Source: Leptothoe spongobia TAU-MAC 1115
Lineage (GTDB): Bacteria > Cyanobacteriota > Cyanobacteriia > Phormidesmidales > Phormidesmidaceae
Assembly: GCF_018739885.1 (NCBI RefSeq)
Contig: NZ_JADOES010000013.1
Span: 1-64,000 of the forward strand
Direction of reading: 5' to 3'
Length of the DNA stretch: 64,000 nt
In this document: in pieces, positions 26,315-34,936 of the stretch
How the letters are laid out: every line of letters begins with the position of its first letter
How positions within the stretch are numbered: the first letter of the stretch is position 1
Program-made: the position numbers and the translations under genes
Notes under the pieces: generated by a model
Databases searched by the model: none
What the model was told of the DNA's origin: nothing
The model's input: the letters and a program-made list of their open reading frames with translations, nothing else

Positions 26315-26340
26315 TATTATTCATCTTTGGAGGTATCACC

Positions 26341-27078
26341 ATGGCACGTTTAACCAACAAAACAGCCGTTATTACCGGCGGCACCACCGGCATCGGCTTC
26401 GAAACCGCAAAGCTATTCATCGCCGAGGACGCACAGGTCATCATCACTGGTCGCAGCCAAACCCGACTCGATGAAGCCGTCGCTGCTCTAGGTCCTAACG
26501 CTACTGGCATCAAAGCCGATGTGCAATCCCTCGATGAACTCGACCGCTTGGCCATTCAAGTCAAAAACACCGTTGGCCAGTTTGACATTCTCTTCGCCAA
26601 CGCAGGCATCGCTAAACGAGCCAACTTTCGCGATGTCACTGAAGCTGATTTTGATCAAGAAGTTGCCATTAACTTCAAAGGCGCGTTCTTCACCGTCCAA
26701 AAGCTAGAGCCCCTGATGAACAACGGCGGTAGCATTATTCTGACGACGACTGTGCTAGATCAAACCGCCCTGCCTGGCGAAGGTATCTATGGAGCTTCTA
26801 AAGCCGCCGTTCGGTCTCTGGCCCGTTCCCTCAGCCGTGAACTGTTAGATCGTCAGATTCGCGTTAATGCCGTTGCCCCCGGTCCTATCGAAACTCCCAT
26901 CTGGTCAAAGATGGATTTACCTGAGGATGTTCCTGCTCAGGTGCTGAGACGCACACCCATTGGTCGCTTTGGACAACCTGAAGAGATTGCGAAGGCGGTT
27001 CTGTTTCTGGCCAGTGATGACTCTTCTTACATGCTTGGCGAGGAGATTCTGGTTGATGGTGGCTGGGCGACGCTTTAG
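26341..27078 (+). CDS. Short-chain dehydrogenase/reductase (SDR)
   Basis: Classical SDR of 245 residues with a good ribosome binding site (GGAGG about 9 bases upstream). It has the cofactor-binding motif TGGTTGIG, FANAGIA, and the active-site YGASK. The position that usually holds the catalytic Ser is Thr (ILTTTVLDQ), a conservative change. The C-terminal end LGEEILVDGGW is typical of the fabG-like class. It should oxidise or reduce a small alcohol or ketone with NAD(P)H. The TetR-type operator in front suggests induction by a chemical sensed by that regulator. The substrate cannot be predicted. Confidence 0.9.
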   Translation: MARLTNKTAVITGGTTGIGFETAKLFIAEDAQVIITGRSQTRLDEAVAALGPNATGIKADVQSLDELDRLAIQVKNTVGQFDILFANAGIAKRANFRDVTEADFDQEVAINFKGAFFTVQKLEPLMNNGGSIILTTTVLDQTALPGEGIYGASKAAVRSLARSLSRELLDRQIRVNAVAPGPIETPIWSKMDLPEDVPAQVLRRTPIGRFGQPEEIAKAVLFLASDDSSYMLGEEILVDGGWATL

Positions 27079-27135
27079 GACAACAGAGCAGCAATCATCT
27101 CTTCCTTAAGCGACTATATGGCCAACCTCTCAGAG

Positions 27136-27236
27136 GTCCCCTAAATCTCCCAATCCTGGGGGTCTTTGAATCTTCTTCTATATAGTCTATGAGGAAGTAA
27201 TCTCTGAAGCCCCACAGCTGAGGGTTTGGGGGGCTG
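27136..27236. repeat. Palindromic intergenic repeat, copy D (degenerate)
   Basis: Contains CTCCCAATCCTGGGGG followed by TCTTTGAATCTTC and, about 55 bases later, CTCTGAAGCCCC and GGGTTTGGGG. The order and spacer match copy C, but the arms no longer pair perfectly, so it is an older copy of the same family. Confidence 0.6.
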
Positions 27237-27340
27237 GACAACGTTCGCTTCATAACCAATATTTCTAAACACTGAATTCGCCAAAGCATCTTCATTCACG
27301 AAAGGAAACTCTCTCAACATACTTACCAGAGCTCATAATC

Positions 27341-27931
27341 ATGGAAAACACATCTCACATCCAACAAAAGGTCTTCCTCGCCCTTGCTGCTTGGGTCACC
27401 ACCGTTGCGATCGCAGGCTACCTCGGTCTCTTTGCCAATATTCCCGCCAACGGCATCGCCCTACTCGTCATTCTTAGCCTCACCACCCTAATCGTCCTCT
27501 ACTACCGCAATCCAGCCCTTAAAACCTACATCAACAACCTGCCGCCTCGACAACTCATCACCTTCCACCTATGGCGCATCGTCGCAGGCTTTGTCTTCCT
27601 CTACTACGGCAGTCAAAACCTCCTCCCAGAACGATTCGTTCTCAACGCTGGCTACGGAGACTTAGCCGTCGGTTTCCTCGTCCCCATTATTCTCCTGGGG
27701 AAACCCAGCATTCGCAAATACATTGCCTTTCACCTATTTGGTCAGCTGGACTTTATCCTTGCCGTTGGCACTGGGCTCACATTTACCGTCCTTCAAGTAC
27801 CCCTGATGGAGAATATTGCCACGTTTCCCATCGTGTTGATTCCTCTGTTTGGTGTTCCTCTCACTGGAGCCAGCAGTATTATGGCAATTGATGCGTTGCT
27901 TAAGCAACGACGACAGCTGGCTTCTCACTAA
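27341..27931 (+). CDS. Hypothetical six-helix membrane protein
   Basis: Protein of 196 residues with about six hydrophobic segments (roughly 10-32, 36-53, 66-88, 95-112, 124-148, 152-178). I do not recognise the family. The charged, conserved-looking segments are short (FHLWRIVAGFVFLYYG, AFHLFGQLDF). No signal peptide beyond the first helix and no soluble domain are seen. It sits between two short-chain dehydrogenase genes, all on the plus strand, and may belong to the same accessory cluster controlled by the TetR regulator, but it has no copy of the operator in front. It could be a small-molecule carrier or a membrane accessory protein. Confidence 0.8.
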   Translation: MENTSHIQQKVFLALAAWVTTVAIAGYLGLFANIPANGIALLVILSLTTLIVLYYRNPALKTYINNLPPRQLITFHLWRIVAGFVFLYYGSQNLLPERFVLNAGYGDLAVGFLVPIILLGKPSIRKYIAFHLFGQLDFILAVGTGLTFTVLQVPLMENIATFPIVLIPLFGVPLTGASSIMAIDALLKQRRQLASH

Positions 27932-28027
27932 TATGGAATTTCGGTTTGTATTTCTAGATATTGCAGGGCACCCACAAGAGGTGCTCCTACGGTTGGACGC
28001 CTCCCTTATATCTCCAAAGGAAAAATC

Positions 28028-28723
28028 ATGACAGACTTCAAAACAGCTCTCATCGTTGGTGCAGGTGATGGCCTCAGCGCTGCCCTCGCTCGCCTCTTTA
28101 CTGACAACGGGCTACAAGTCGCCCTCGCCGCTCGCAACATTGACAAACTACAGTCCCTCAAGGATAAACTTGGAGCCCACACCTTTCAGTGCGATGCCTC
28201 CCAAGTAGACTCTGTGCTACAGCTGTTTAATGCAGTGGATGCAAGCCTTGGAGCCCGTGATGTCGTTGTCTACAACCCCAGCTATCGCACTCGCGGCCCC
28301 ATTGCTGAATTAGATCCTGCCGCTGTTCAACAAGCGCTCATGGTCACAGCCTACGGTGGCTTTCTCGTCGGACAGCAGGCTACAAAACGCATGGAAGCCA
28401 CAGGCAAAGGGGCCATTCTGTTTACCGGCGCATCTGCCAGCGTCAAAGGCTATCCCCACTCTGCTCCCTTTGCCATGGGCAAGTTTGCCCTGCGTGGATT
28501 GGTACAAAGCATGGCCCGCGAACTAGCCCCAAAAAACATTCACGTCGCCCACTTCATTATCGATGGCGCGATTCTCCCACCGGGACAACAACAACCTACC
28601 GACAGTCCCGATCGATTCCTAGAGCCGAATGAAATTGCCACTAGCTACTGGCATGTATTGCAACAACATCGCAGCACCTGGACCTGGGAGATGGAACTAC
28701 GCCCCTGGGTAGAGAGGTTTTAG
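28028..28723 (+). CDS. SDR-family protein with altered catalytic Tyr
   Basis: Short-chain dehydrogenase fold of 231 residues with the glycine-rich motif VGAGDGLS and the conserved FTGASAS serine region. The position of the catalytic YxxxK is FAMGK (in PFAMGKFALRG), so Tyr is replaced by Phe while Lys is kept. A subgroup of SDR proteins lacks the Tyr, and activity may be lost or changed. The C-terminal ending WTWEMELRPWVERF is typical of that subgroup. It is the second SDR in the cluster but is only distantly related to the one at 26341. The ribosome binding site is AAAGGA about 8 bases upstream. Confidence 0.87.
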   Translation: MTDFKTALIVGAGDGLSAALARLFTDNGLQVALAARNIDKLQSLKDKLGAHTFQCDASQVDSVLQLFNAVDASLGARDVVVYNPSYRTRGPIAELDPAAVQQALMVTAYGGFLVGQQATKRMEATGKGAILFTGASASVKGYPHSAPFAMGKFALRGLVQSMARELAPKNIHVAHFIIDGAILPPGQQQPTDSPDRFLEPNEIATSYWHVLQQHRSTWTWEMELRPWVERF

Positions 28724-28740
28724 TCCAAATTAATCCTATA

Positions 28741-28797
28741 GATGGTCATACTCCAGACCATCAATGGATCCCCTTGAGCGGTCATGCTAGGCTCAAG
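28741..28797. terminator. Tandem hairpins between SDR and MFS genes
   Basis: Two consecutive short stems: GATGGTC (28741-28747) with GACCATC (28756-28762), and CTTGAGC (28773-28779) with GCTCAAG (28791-28797). They fill most of the 94-base gap. A clear U-run is missing, so termination is likely partial at best. Confidence 0.4.
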
Positions 28798-28817
28798 TCT
28801 TAGCCATACCCCACCTT

Positions 28818-30002
28818 ATGAAATCTGCCAAATCCCAGGTTGCCCTACTCGCCCTTTGCCAGGCAACGGCCATGACCACGAATACTATTCTGGTTACCGT
28901 TGCCGCTCTGATTGGCTATGCCCTGGCCACTGATAAAGCGCTGGCCACCGTACCGTTGGCTATGCGCCAGGTAGCCACGATGGTCGCGACGATTCCGGCC
29001 TCATTACTGATGGAGCGGATCGGTCGGCGGGGCGGATTTCTGATTGGGACAATCATCGGGTTTATCGGTGCAGGCATTGGTATCTATAGTCTCACCATTG
29101 CCCATTTTTGGTTGTTTACGCTATCGACAACACTGTTGGGTGCCTCCAATGGCTTTGTTGGTTACTATCGTTTTGCCGCAGCAGATGTGGCGGATGAGGC
29201 ATTTCGACCTCAGGCTATTTCCTGGGTACTGGCAGGAGGCATTATTGCTGCAGTCTTGGGACCATGGGCAGCCACTGGCTCAAAAGGGTGGTTTAACAGC
29301 GAGCTATATATCGGGTCACTGGTGGCCATACTGGGGTTGCAAGTATTGACCAGTTTGTTGTTGTTCGGGTTGCATATGCCTGCGCTGGTTAAAGAACAGG
29401 GGACTGGCAACACCCGCTCCCTAACAAAGATAATGCGACAGCCTAAGTTTCTGGTTGCCGCCTTGGGCAGCACCATTAGCTACAGTGTGATGGTGTTTAT
29501 CATGACAGCTACGCCTCTGGCCATGGCAGTCGAGTCTCATTCCTTTGACCAAACTGCATCGGTGATTCAGTGGCATGTGATTGGTATGTTCGCTCCTTCA
29601 CTCATAACCGGCTGGCTGATTAAGCGGCTAGGCGTGTTGCAAATTATTGTGACTGGGACTGTGTTGACCTTGAGCTGTGTGGGACTCAATTTAGCCGGGA
29701 CAACGTTTTGGCATTTTGCCATTGCCCTCTTGCTCTTGGGACTAGGCTGGAACTTCATGTATGTGGGTTCCACCACCCTACTGACAGAAACCTATCGTCC
29801 TGCCGAGAAAGGAAAAGTACAAGCTATTCACGATTTTATTGTATTTAGCGTTGTTGCCCTGGCCACATTTTTGGCAGGCAGAGTATTCTACCGGTTTGAT
29901 TGGGCCATTCTGAATCAGCTAAGCTGGCCACTGGTACTCTTCACCTTATTGGCAGTGTTGTGGCTGCAGCAAAAACGGTTGCGTAGTCAGCGGTTAGTGT
30001 AA
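28818..30002 (+). CDS. Major facilitator superfamily transporter
   Basis: Membrane transporter of 394 residues with twelve predicted helices. The loop between helices 2 and 3 has the MFS motif A in the form MERIGRRGG. A central charged loop (about residues 190-205, VKEQGTGNTRSLTKIM) separates the two halves. It resembles drug or metabolite exporters more than sugar importers, but the substrate is unclear. Placement after TetR and two dehydrogenases is typical of detoxification or efflux clusters. The two hairpins upstream may reduce read-through from the preceding gene. Confidence 0.9.
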   Translation: MKSAKSQVALLALCQATAMTTNTILVTVAALIGYALATDKALATVPLAMRQVATMVATIPASLLMERIGRRGGFLIGTIIGFIGAGIGIYSLTIAHFWLFTLSTTLLGASNGFVGYYRFAAADVADEAFRPQAISWVLAGGIIAAVLGPWAATGSKGWFNSELYIGSLVAILGLQVLTSLLLFGLHMPALVKEQGTGNTRSLTKIMRQPKFLVAALGSTISYSVMVFIMTATPLAMAVESHSFDQTASVIQWHVIGMFAPSLITGWLIKRLGVLQIIVTGTVLTLSCVGLNLAGTTFWHFAIALLLLGLGWNFMYVGSTTLLTETYRPAEKGKVQAIHDFIVFSVVALATFLAGRVFYRFDWAILNQLSWPLVLFTLLAVLWLQQKRLRSQRLV

Positions 30003-30675
30003 CTTAAGTATCTCTGTCACAACCATCATTTTACGTGGTTTGGATGTGTGAGCACAGCGTAATCAGTGTTTTGATATTGACTGAAGGATTTTTGGATTAC
30101 CTTCTACTGGTGCCCAGGGGGTTGTAGCGTTGGGCGATTGAGCTTGTGAAGCTTTAAAATACAACAGCACCCAGAACAACCAACTGAGGGACTCTTCTAT
30201 GTTAAACAAGACTTCTCAGAGTTGTTGTATATCAGGCGAACCTACTATAAACAGTGCTCTCTAGTGCAAGTAAGAAGAAATATCAGTGATTTGTTTGGGT
30301 GCTGTTTTTGAACCGTCAGATGATTCTATCGAGATATCTATCGTTAGCCCTCCTTCTATTGTGGTTATAAGCCTTTCAGCTCATATGTACAGCATATTCC
30401 TGTAGTGCTTCAAAATCTCTTCTCTGATACAAACGTTAACGTTGTTATTTCTCACTGCTGTTTCTGTCTATCAGTGAGATAACTCTATGGAATGTTGTGG
30501 TTGATGTCACCTGGAGGCGTGGATGTAGGATGTGGATGGTCCAGCAGAGGCGTTGGATAGTAGTGATTTTGATCCGAGGCTGATGGAGTGGTAAAGGCGA
30601 GGATGATTGGTCCAGCAGTGATGAATACACTATCTGCCCAATATCCGTATGCTCCAGCAGCAATTCAGACTATGG
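30003..30675. other. Intergenic region without a recognisable gene
   Basis: About 670 bases between convergent genes. A repeated TGGTCCAGCAG motif (near 30537 and 30609) and a C-poor stretch at about 30490-30620 suggest decayed sequence. A 72-codon minus-strand frame at 30445-30663 has no protein-like features and I do not call it. Confidence 0.5.
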
Positions 30676-31260
30676 CTAATGCAGGTCATAGAATGAGTCT
30701 TGCCCTAGATGGGGTAAGTAAGTCTTGACCAGCACGTCTAGCGAGTTTTCATGGCCAATGTCGATCCAATCATCAATTCTGCCAAGGTAGCAATAGCGCT
30801 CCGTTTGAAATCGTCGTGTTTGCTTGTCAATTAGGGTAAAACGTAGGTCAGATGTATATCGCATTGACTGCTGGATAAGCTGTTCTATTGTATCGGCATC
30901 TCGATTAAACTGAACTGCGGTTGCTCTGACCATTTCTGCCAATTGGCCAGTGTTGCCCTTGGAGATAAAAATGTAAACAATCTCTTTTTTGACATCGATT
31001 ATAAAATGCTTGACTTTAGAAAAGGTCTCCATACCCTGCTTGACGACTTGCACTTCGGCATCTGTAATAATCTTTTTTGGAATCCTACGTAAAAAAACCT
31101 GGGCATTAGGATTTTCATAAATTTCAAACCCATCAGGAATTTGCTCGACCAGGTTTCCCTCGGATTTCTTTGAGAAAAAGTACCTGGGTTTGCCGGTTTT
31201 TGTGGTGCCCTGATGCAGATAGTAGGTTTGTAAACTGCGGTTGGTGTGGGTGATGGTCAT
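30676..31260 (-). CDS. Conserved hypothetical protein with a YFF-type N-terminal motif
   Basis: Protein of 194 residues with AGGAA about 10 bases before the start. The N-terminus (TYYLHQGTTKTGKPRYFFSKKSEG, then IPDGFEIYENPNAQVFLRR) matches a domain I recall from many uncharacterised cyanobacterial and planctomycete proteins; it has no name I can give with confidence. The rest (about 60-194) is soluble alpha/beta sequence with no catalytic motif visible. There is no signal peptide or membrane segment. It is isolated, transcribed toward the repeat-rich intergenic space at 30.0-30.7 kb. No function is assigned. Confidence 0.8.
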   Translation of the reverse strand: MTITHTNRSLQTYYLHQGTTKTGKPRYFFSKKSEGNLVEQIPDGFEIYENPNAQVFLRRIPKKIITDAEVQVVKQGMETFSKVKHFIIDVKKEIVYIFISKGNTGQLAEMVRATAVQFNRDADTIEQLIQQSMRYTSDLRFTLIDKQTRRFQTERYCYLGRIDDWIDIGHENSLDVLVKTYLPHLGQDSFYDLH

Positions 31261-31677
31261 TTGTCTATTCCTGCATGCCGCTAGTGGTCAGGTTCAGTTT
31301 ATCCCCCTGTGTTTCCGTTAGGATACGACAGTGTGGTTAGGAGACAGTATGTAGAAGGCAGAAGCCTCTTGTATTCTGCTCCTGACTTGAGCCCCGACCC
31401 CCGACGATGCTACTGTCAGGTCGCCATTGCTATAAGGCTAAAGTTACCTTTTGACAATGATTCAGGGCTATCAATAAATAGTTGATTAGTTGTTGATTGA
31501 GATTGATAAAGTGCTGACAGTTGGGGTATCAACTTAAAGCGGAACGTTTTCCCAAGGGCAGAAGTCAGGAGTCAGAATTCAGTGCCTTACTGGCTCCTGG
31601 CTCCTGACTTCCCACCCAGTCAGGATTTCCCGGCTTAAATTGATACCCCTTACAGTTGACCATCTGAGGTAATTAAT
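31261..31677. other. Intergenic region holding a MITE-like element
   Basis: About 415 bases between two minus-strand genes. It contains the inverted-repeat element at 31521-31650, and upstream of it a degenerate stretch (about 31370-31425) with TCCTGACTT and GTCAGG words related to the element's core. No gene is seen. Confidence 0.6.
31521..31650. mobile_element. MITE-like nested palindromic element
   Basis: Outer inverted repeats are GGGGTATCAACTTAA (31523-31537) and TTAAATTGATACCCC (31635-31649), matching at 14 of 15 positions. Inner arms are GAAGTCAGGAG (31561-31571) and CTCCTGACTTC (31601-31611), perfect reverse complements. ACAGTT occurs just outside both ends (31517-31522 and 31652-31657), a possible target-site duplication that partly overlaps the left end. 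No protein is encoded. Confidence 0.65.
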
Positions 31678-32169
31678 TTACAAGAAAGGATTTACACCAC
31701 CCCCGGTTACCTCACAAATATAATTCAGCACAACGGGTGCCCGAGGTACACCATCAAATGCTGGCGGATATTGCGTCACCTTCAAATACTCGCTGTCATC
31801 AGAGTTCCACTGATCCAACAAAACAATATCGTAGGACAACGCCTCATCCTCGGAACTGCCCGTAAACTGATATTCCCAAGCCCAAGGTTCACCAAACTCG
31901 TTGTAGTCGGCAATCGGTCCTAGCTCCTGACTACCTGCCCAAAACTCTGGAAAATCTGACTCTCCACTGGTCAAAAATAATCCACCCTGCGTAGTAAACA
32001 ATGTCACATCTAGCTGTTCTAGACCTTCTTCGCTAGAACAGCCATAATCAATGTAAAAACCAAGGGGGGGATTAAATGAATCATATTGTGCCTGAGCAAC
32101 AGGACAGAAAAAGACCAAAGCAGAACTAAGACTTGTGGAAATTGCCAATAATGGTTTCATAACGTCCAT
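31678..32169 (-). CDS. Hypothetical secreted protein
   Basis: Protein of 163 residues with a clear signal peptide: a basic start, a hydrophobic core (LLAISTSLSSALVFFCPV) and a cleavage site AQA before about residue 28. The mature part is acidic, with two Cys (in YGCSSEE and NYICEVT) that could form a disulfide. No domain is recognised. It probably enters the periplasm or the medium. The start could be the ATG three codons downstream (MKPLLA), which removes only two or three residues. Neighbours give no hint of function. Confidence 0.75.
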   Translation of the reverse strand: MDVMKPLLAISTSLSSALVFFCPVAQAQYDSFNPPLGFYIDYGCSSEEGLEQLDVTLFTTQGGLFLTSGESDFPEFWAGSQELGPIADYNEFGEPWAWEYQFTGSSEDEALSYDIVLLDQWNSDDSEYLKVTQYPPAFDGVPRAPVVLNYICEVTGGGVNPFL

Positions 32170-32307
32170 ATGATTGCGTATATCTAGAAACTGCTAACAG
32201 CTAGAGCACAGCCGTTGTCCACGAAAACATATTTCCCCGCAAACCAATAAGAATCACGTTTTTTTGATATTAACGACTTAAGACAATAAATTGCGATCGC
32301 ATCACCC

Positions 32308-32775
32308 ATGTCCCAACCACCCCAAATCACCCAAATCAACATCTCCGACGGCGGCGTCCCCAAACACCCCATCCCCGCAGCTCAAATCACCTTAGACGGG
32401 CTCATCGGCGATCGCCAACGCAACCTCAAATACCACGGTGGTCCAGACCGCGCCGTCTGTCTCTGGTCCGCTGATATTATCCAAATGCTCCAAACTGAAG
32501 GCCACCCTATCGTCCCCGGTAGTGCTGGCGAAAACATCACCATAGCCGGTCTCTCCTGGGAGACACTCGGTCCTGAGACTCAACTGCAGTTGGGCGACAA
32601 GGTCCGCTTGCAGATCACCGACTACGCCCCACCCTGTCGCAACATTAGCAAATTCTTTAGCGATCGCCGCTACAGTCGTATTAACCAAGACCACCATCCC
32701 GGTTCCAGCCGACTCTATGCCTGCGTTTTATCCCCTGGCATCGTTAGTCTAGGAAATAGCGTGCAGCTACTATAA
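32308..32775 (+). CDS. MOSC domain-containing protein
   Basis: Protein of 155 residues, a stand-alone MOSC domain. Visible family features are the start SQPPQITQINISDGGVPK, the segment LIGDRQRNLKYHGGPDRAVCLWS, EHP/GSAGENITIAGLSWE and the conserved Cys in YAPPCRNISKFF. MOSC domains take part in sulfur-carrier or molybdenum-cofactor chemistry; small members such as YiiM reduce hydroxylated purines and related N-oxides. The exact substrate is not predictable. It precedes the pentapeptide-repeat gene by 28 bases, in the same direction. Two HIP1 sites fall in the gene. Confidence 0.9.
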   Translation: MSQPPQITQINISDGGVPKHPIPAAQITLDGLIGDRQRNLKYHGGPDRAVCLWSADIIQMLQTEGHPIVPGSAGENITIAGLSWETLGPETQLQLGDKVRLQITDYAPPCRNISKFFSDRRYSRINQDHHPGSSRLYACVLSPGIVSLGNSVQLL

Positions 32776-32803
32776 AGACCGATACCCTCCATCCCGTCCC
32801 ACC

Positions 32804-33874
32804 ATGAAAACATTTGCCCTCAGAGGCTTGGCTGGCCTAGTTTTCTTAATGTGCTTGGGTGCTGGCAGTCTATACTGGCTAACTCGCCCCGCTAACATAA
32901 ATTGGCATAGCCGTACCCGCGACGGTCTCCTCGATCTACGCGCTGTTGACTGGGATGGGAAAAATCTTGCCGGAGCCAACCTGGCTGAGATCTGGTTTCG
33001 AGAGTCTTCACTCAGAGGCGCTAACCTGCGTCGGACTAACCTGCAAGGTAGTGACTTTAGCGGTGCTACCTATCTGGATGATGCAGACCTGAGCCATGCC
33101 AACCTAACCAGGGCAAAGCTTGGCGGCACCTATGCCCGTCGTGCCAACTTTACTGGAGCAATCCTTAAGGACGCTGACTTACAGTACGCCACCCTCAGCG
33201 GTGCAAATTTAAGCGGTGTAGATTTCGCAGGAGCTGATCTAAGCTATGCCAATTTAGTGGGGGCCAAGCTCACCAACTGGATTAATGCTCCAAAATCTCT
33301 AGATCGGGCTGACCTCACCAAGGCGGACTGGCCCCAAAATATCACCCGTACAAGCCTATGTAATACCATTATGCCCGATGGTAATACCTCGAAGCAGGGA
33401 TGTTTTTGGCCCACACCAGGTCTCAAAAAAATTCTACACTCTAAAGATTGGCATGGGATCGATAGCTACACCAGCGGTCTTTTTCGGGCAGCCATCTCAG
33501 GAGGGTACGCGGTAGAACAGCTCTCAGCTGAAATTGAGCAGATACCCTGTCAAGACTTAAAAGTACTCAATGACTTATGGCATCAGGCCAGTGAAGGAAA
33601 ATTCAGCTTTAGTCAACAGCGACAAATTTGGGAGAATCCACCTGTACAGCAAAACTATGGGAAATTTGCCGATGTCGTTGGTTGGAAGCAAAACGGTCAG
33701 TGGATAAAGTATGAGGAGCTTCAACTGCAAGACGTCACCCTGAACAATAGGGTCAGCGGTCATCTCCCTTGGCATCGTTGGCAGGTACAAGAGCCCACGG
33801 AGGCGGAACCTACTCGATTTCGACGCATCGGCTTTGGGGCATGGATGGCCCGTCTCAAACAATGTGATATTTAG
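32804..33874 (+). CDS. Membrane-anchored pentapeptide-repeat protein
   Basis: Protein of 356 residues. A single N-terminal hydrophobic segment (about 7-27) acts as a signal anchor. Residues about 45-165 are A(D/N)LxX pentapeptide repeats (for example GANLRRTNLQGSDFSGATYLDDADLSHANL), which form a right-handed beta-helix. The C-terminal 170 residues are non-repetitive, with Trp-rich segments and two Cys near 190 and 200 in SLCNTIMPDG and KQGCFWP. The beta-helix part would face the periplasm or lumen. The protein's role is unknown; pentapeptide-repeat proteins are abundant in cyanobacteria. Its 3' end overlaps the truncated LysR gene on the other strand. Confidence 0.85.
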   Translation: MKTFALRGLAGLVFLMCLGAGSLYWLTRPANINWHSRTRDGLLDLRAVDWDGKNLAGANLAEIWFRESSLRGANLRRTNLQGSDFSGATYLDDADLSHANLTRAKLGGTYARRANFTGAILKDADLQYATLSGANLSGVDFAGADLSYANLVGAKLTNWINAPKSLDRADLTKADWPQNITRTSLCNTIMPDGNTSKQGCFWPTPGLKKILHSKDWHGIDSYTSGLFRAAISGGYAVEQLSAEIEQIPCQDLKVLNDLWHQASEGKFSFSQQRQIWENPPVQQNYGKFADVVGWKQNGQWIKYEELQLQDVTLNNRVSGHLPWHRWQVQEPTEAEPTRFRRIGFGAWMARLKQCDI

Positions 33875-34124
33875 AATCCAGTTGATTGGCTTCTTCCAGA
33901 CCTGCCACCAGCTCAGAACAGCGACGATAATACTCCGTACCTGCCTCCGTCATTCGCACCTTACGGGTGGATCTAGCTAATAGTCGAATCCCCAGCCGTC
34001 CCTCTAAAGCAGCTACCTGACAACTGACATAGGTCGTAGATACCCCCAATCGTTTAGCCGCTGCGGAAAAGCTGCCGGTATCCACCACCACTACAAATTC
34101 TGAAATACCATCCCAAATATTCAC
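33855..34124 (-). pseudogene. Truncated LysR-family regulator (DNA-binding part only)
   Basis: From a GTG at 34124 the frame encodes a LysR-type helix-turn-helix (NIWDGISEFVVVVDTGSFSAAAKRLGVS at the start, then RKVRMTEAGTEYYRRCSEL) but stops after about 89 residues; the family is normally about 300. The ligand-binding domain is absent, replaced by the 3' end of the convergent pentapeptide-repeat gene. It is divergent from the DJ-1/PfpI gene, the usual position for a LysR activator of that gene. The remnant may still bind DNA. The frame stays open upstream to 34280, but that part is not LysR-like. Confidence 0.7.
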
Positions 34125-34218
34125 GCTCAGATTATTGCAAATTAGCAAAAGTTCTTGAACCAGAGCCCAGTTTATATTATCTAAGCAACAATAGGCATAT
34201 CGTTTTTGTTGTTGGCTT

Positions 34219-34904
34219 ATGTCTGCCCCCCGCATTCTTATTGTTCTTACCTCCATGACCGACTTGGCGATACTGGACAAGCCACTGGTTGCTGGTTTGA
34301 AGAACTCGCCTGCCCCTACTACACATTTCTAGAAGTTGGTGCTACTGTTACCCTTGCTTCCATCAAAGGTGGTCAGGCCCCTCTAGATCCCAAAAGTATT
34401 CTAGAAGACAGTCAGACTGACGATACCATAAGATTTCTAGCCGATAGTACTGCCCAGGATGCCCTAGCCAATACCATCGCCATTGCGCAGATTGATGCTG
34501 GCGATTATGATGCTATTTTCCTATCGGGGGGGCACGGTACTATGTGGGACTTTGCTACCAGTTCCACACTCAGCAATTTGATCGAAGCCTTTGATGCAGA
34601 GGAGAAAATTATTGCTGCAGTTTGTCATGCACCGGCAGGTCTAGTGAATGTAAAGACTGCCTCAGGTGAGCCCTTGGTCAAGGGTAAATTAGTAACTGCA
34701 TTTAGCAACAGTGAAGAGAAAGCCGTTGATTTAGATACTGTTGTGCCCTTTTTACTGGAAACCCGTTTGCGTGAGTTGGGGGCCAAGTTTGAATCAGGGC
34801 CAGACTGGGGACCTTTGGCAAAACAGGATGGCAACTTGATTACGGGGCAGAATCCGGCATCCTCAGAACCAGCAGCTCAGGCCGTTTTAGCTGCATTGGC
34901 ATAG
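34219..34904 (+). CDS. DJ-1/PfpI-family protein with apparent 5' frameshift
   Basis: DJ-1/PfpI superfamily protein of the Hsp31/glyoxalase III-like type. The ATG at 34219 gives the expected N-terminus SAPRILIVLTSMTDL, but the reading frame breaks at about 34266-34268, where GG occurs instead of the expected GGG. One added base joins it to GDTGQATGCWFEELACPYYTF in the next frame, and the remaining 210 residues are intact, with the catalytic Cys in AAVCHAPAGLV and the conserved FEELACPYY glutamates. It is either a real inactivating or programmed shift or a sequencing error in a G run. It lies 32 bases before the glutathione transferase gene, so both are probably co-transcribed. Confidence 0.75.
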
Positions 34905-34936
34905 TTTTATTAGAGCATTGAGGAGGATAACAAATT

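Noticed and set aside
30445..30663. 72-codon minus-strand frame
   Set aside because: No recognisable domain, no ribosome binding site, in a repeat-bearing intergenic region.
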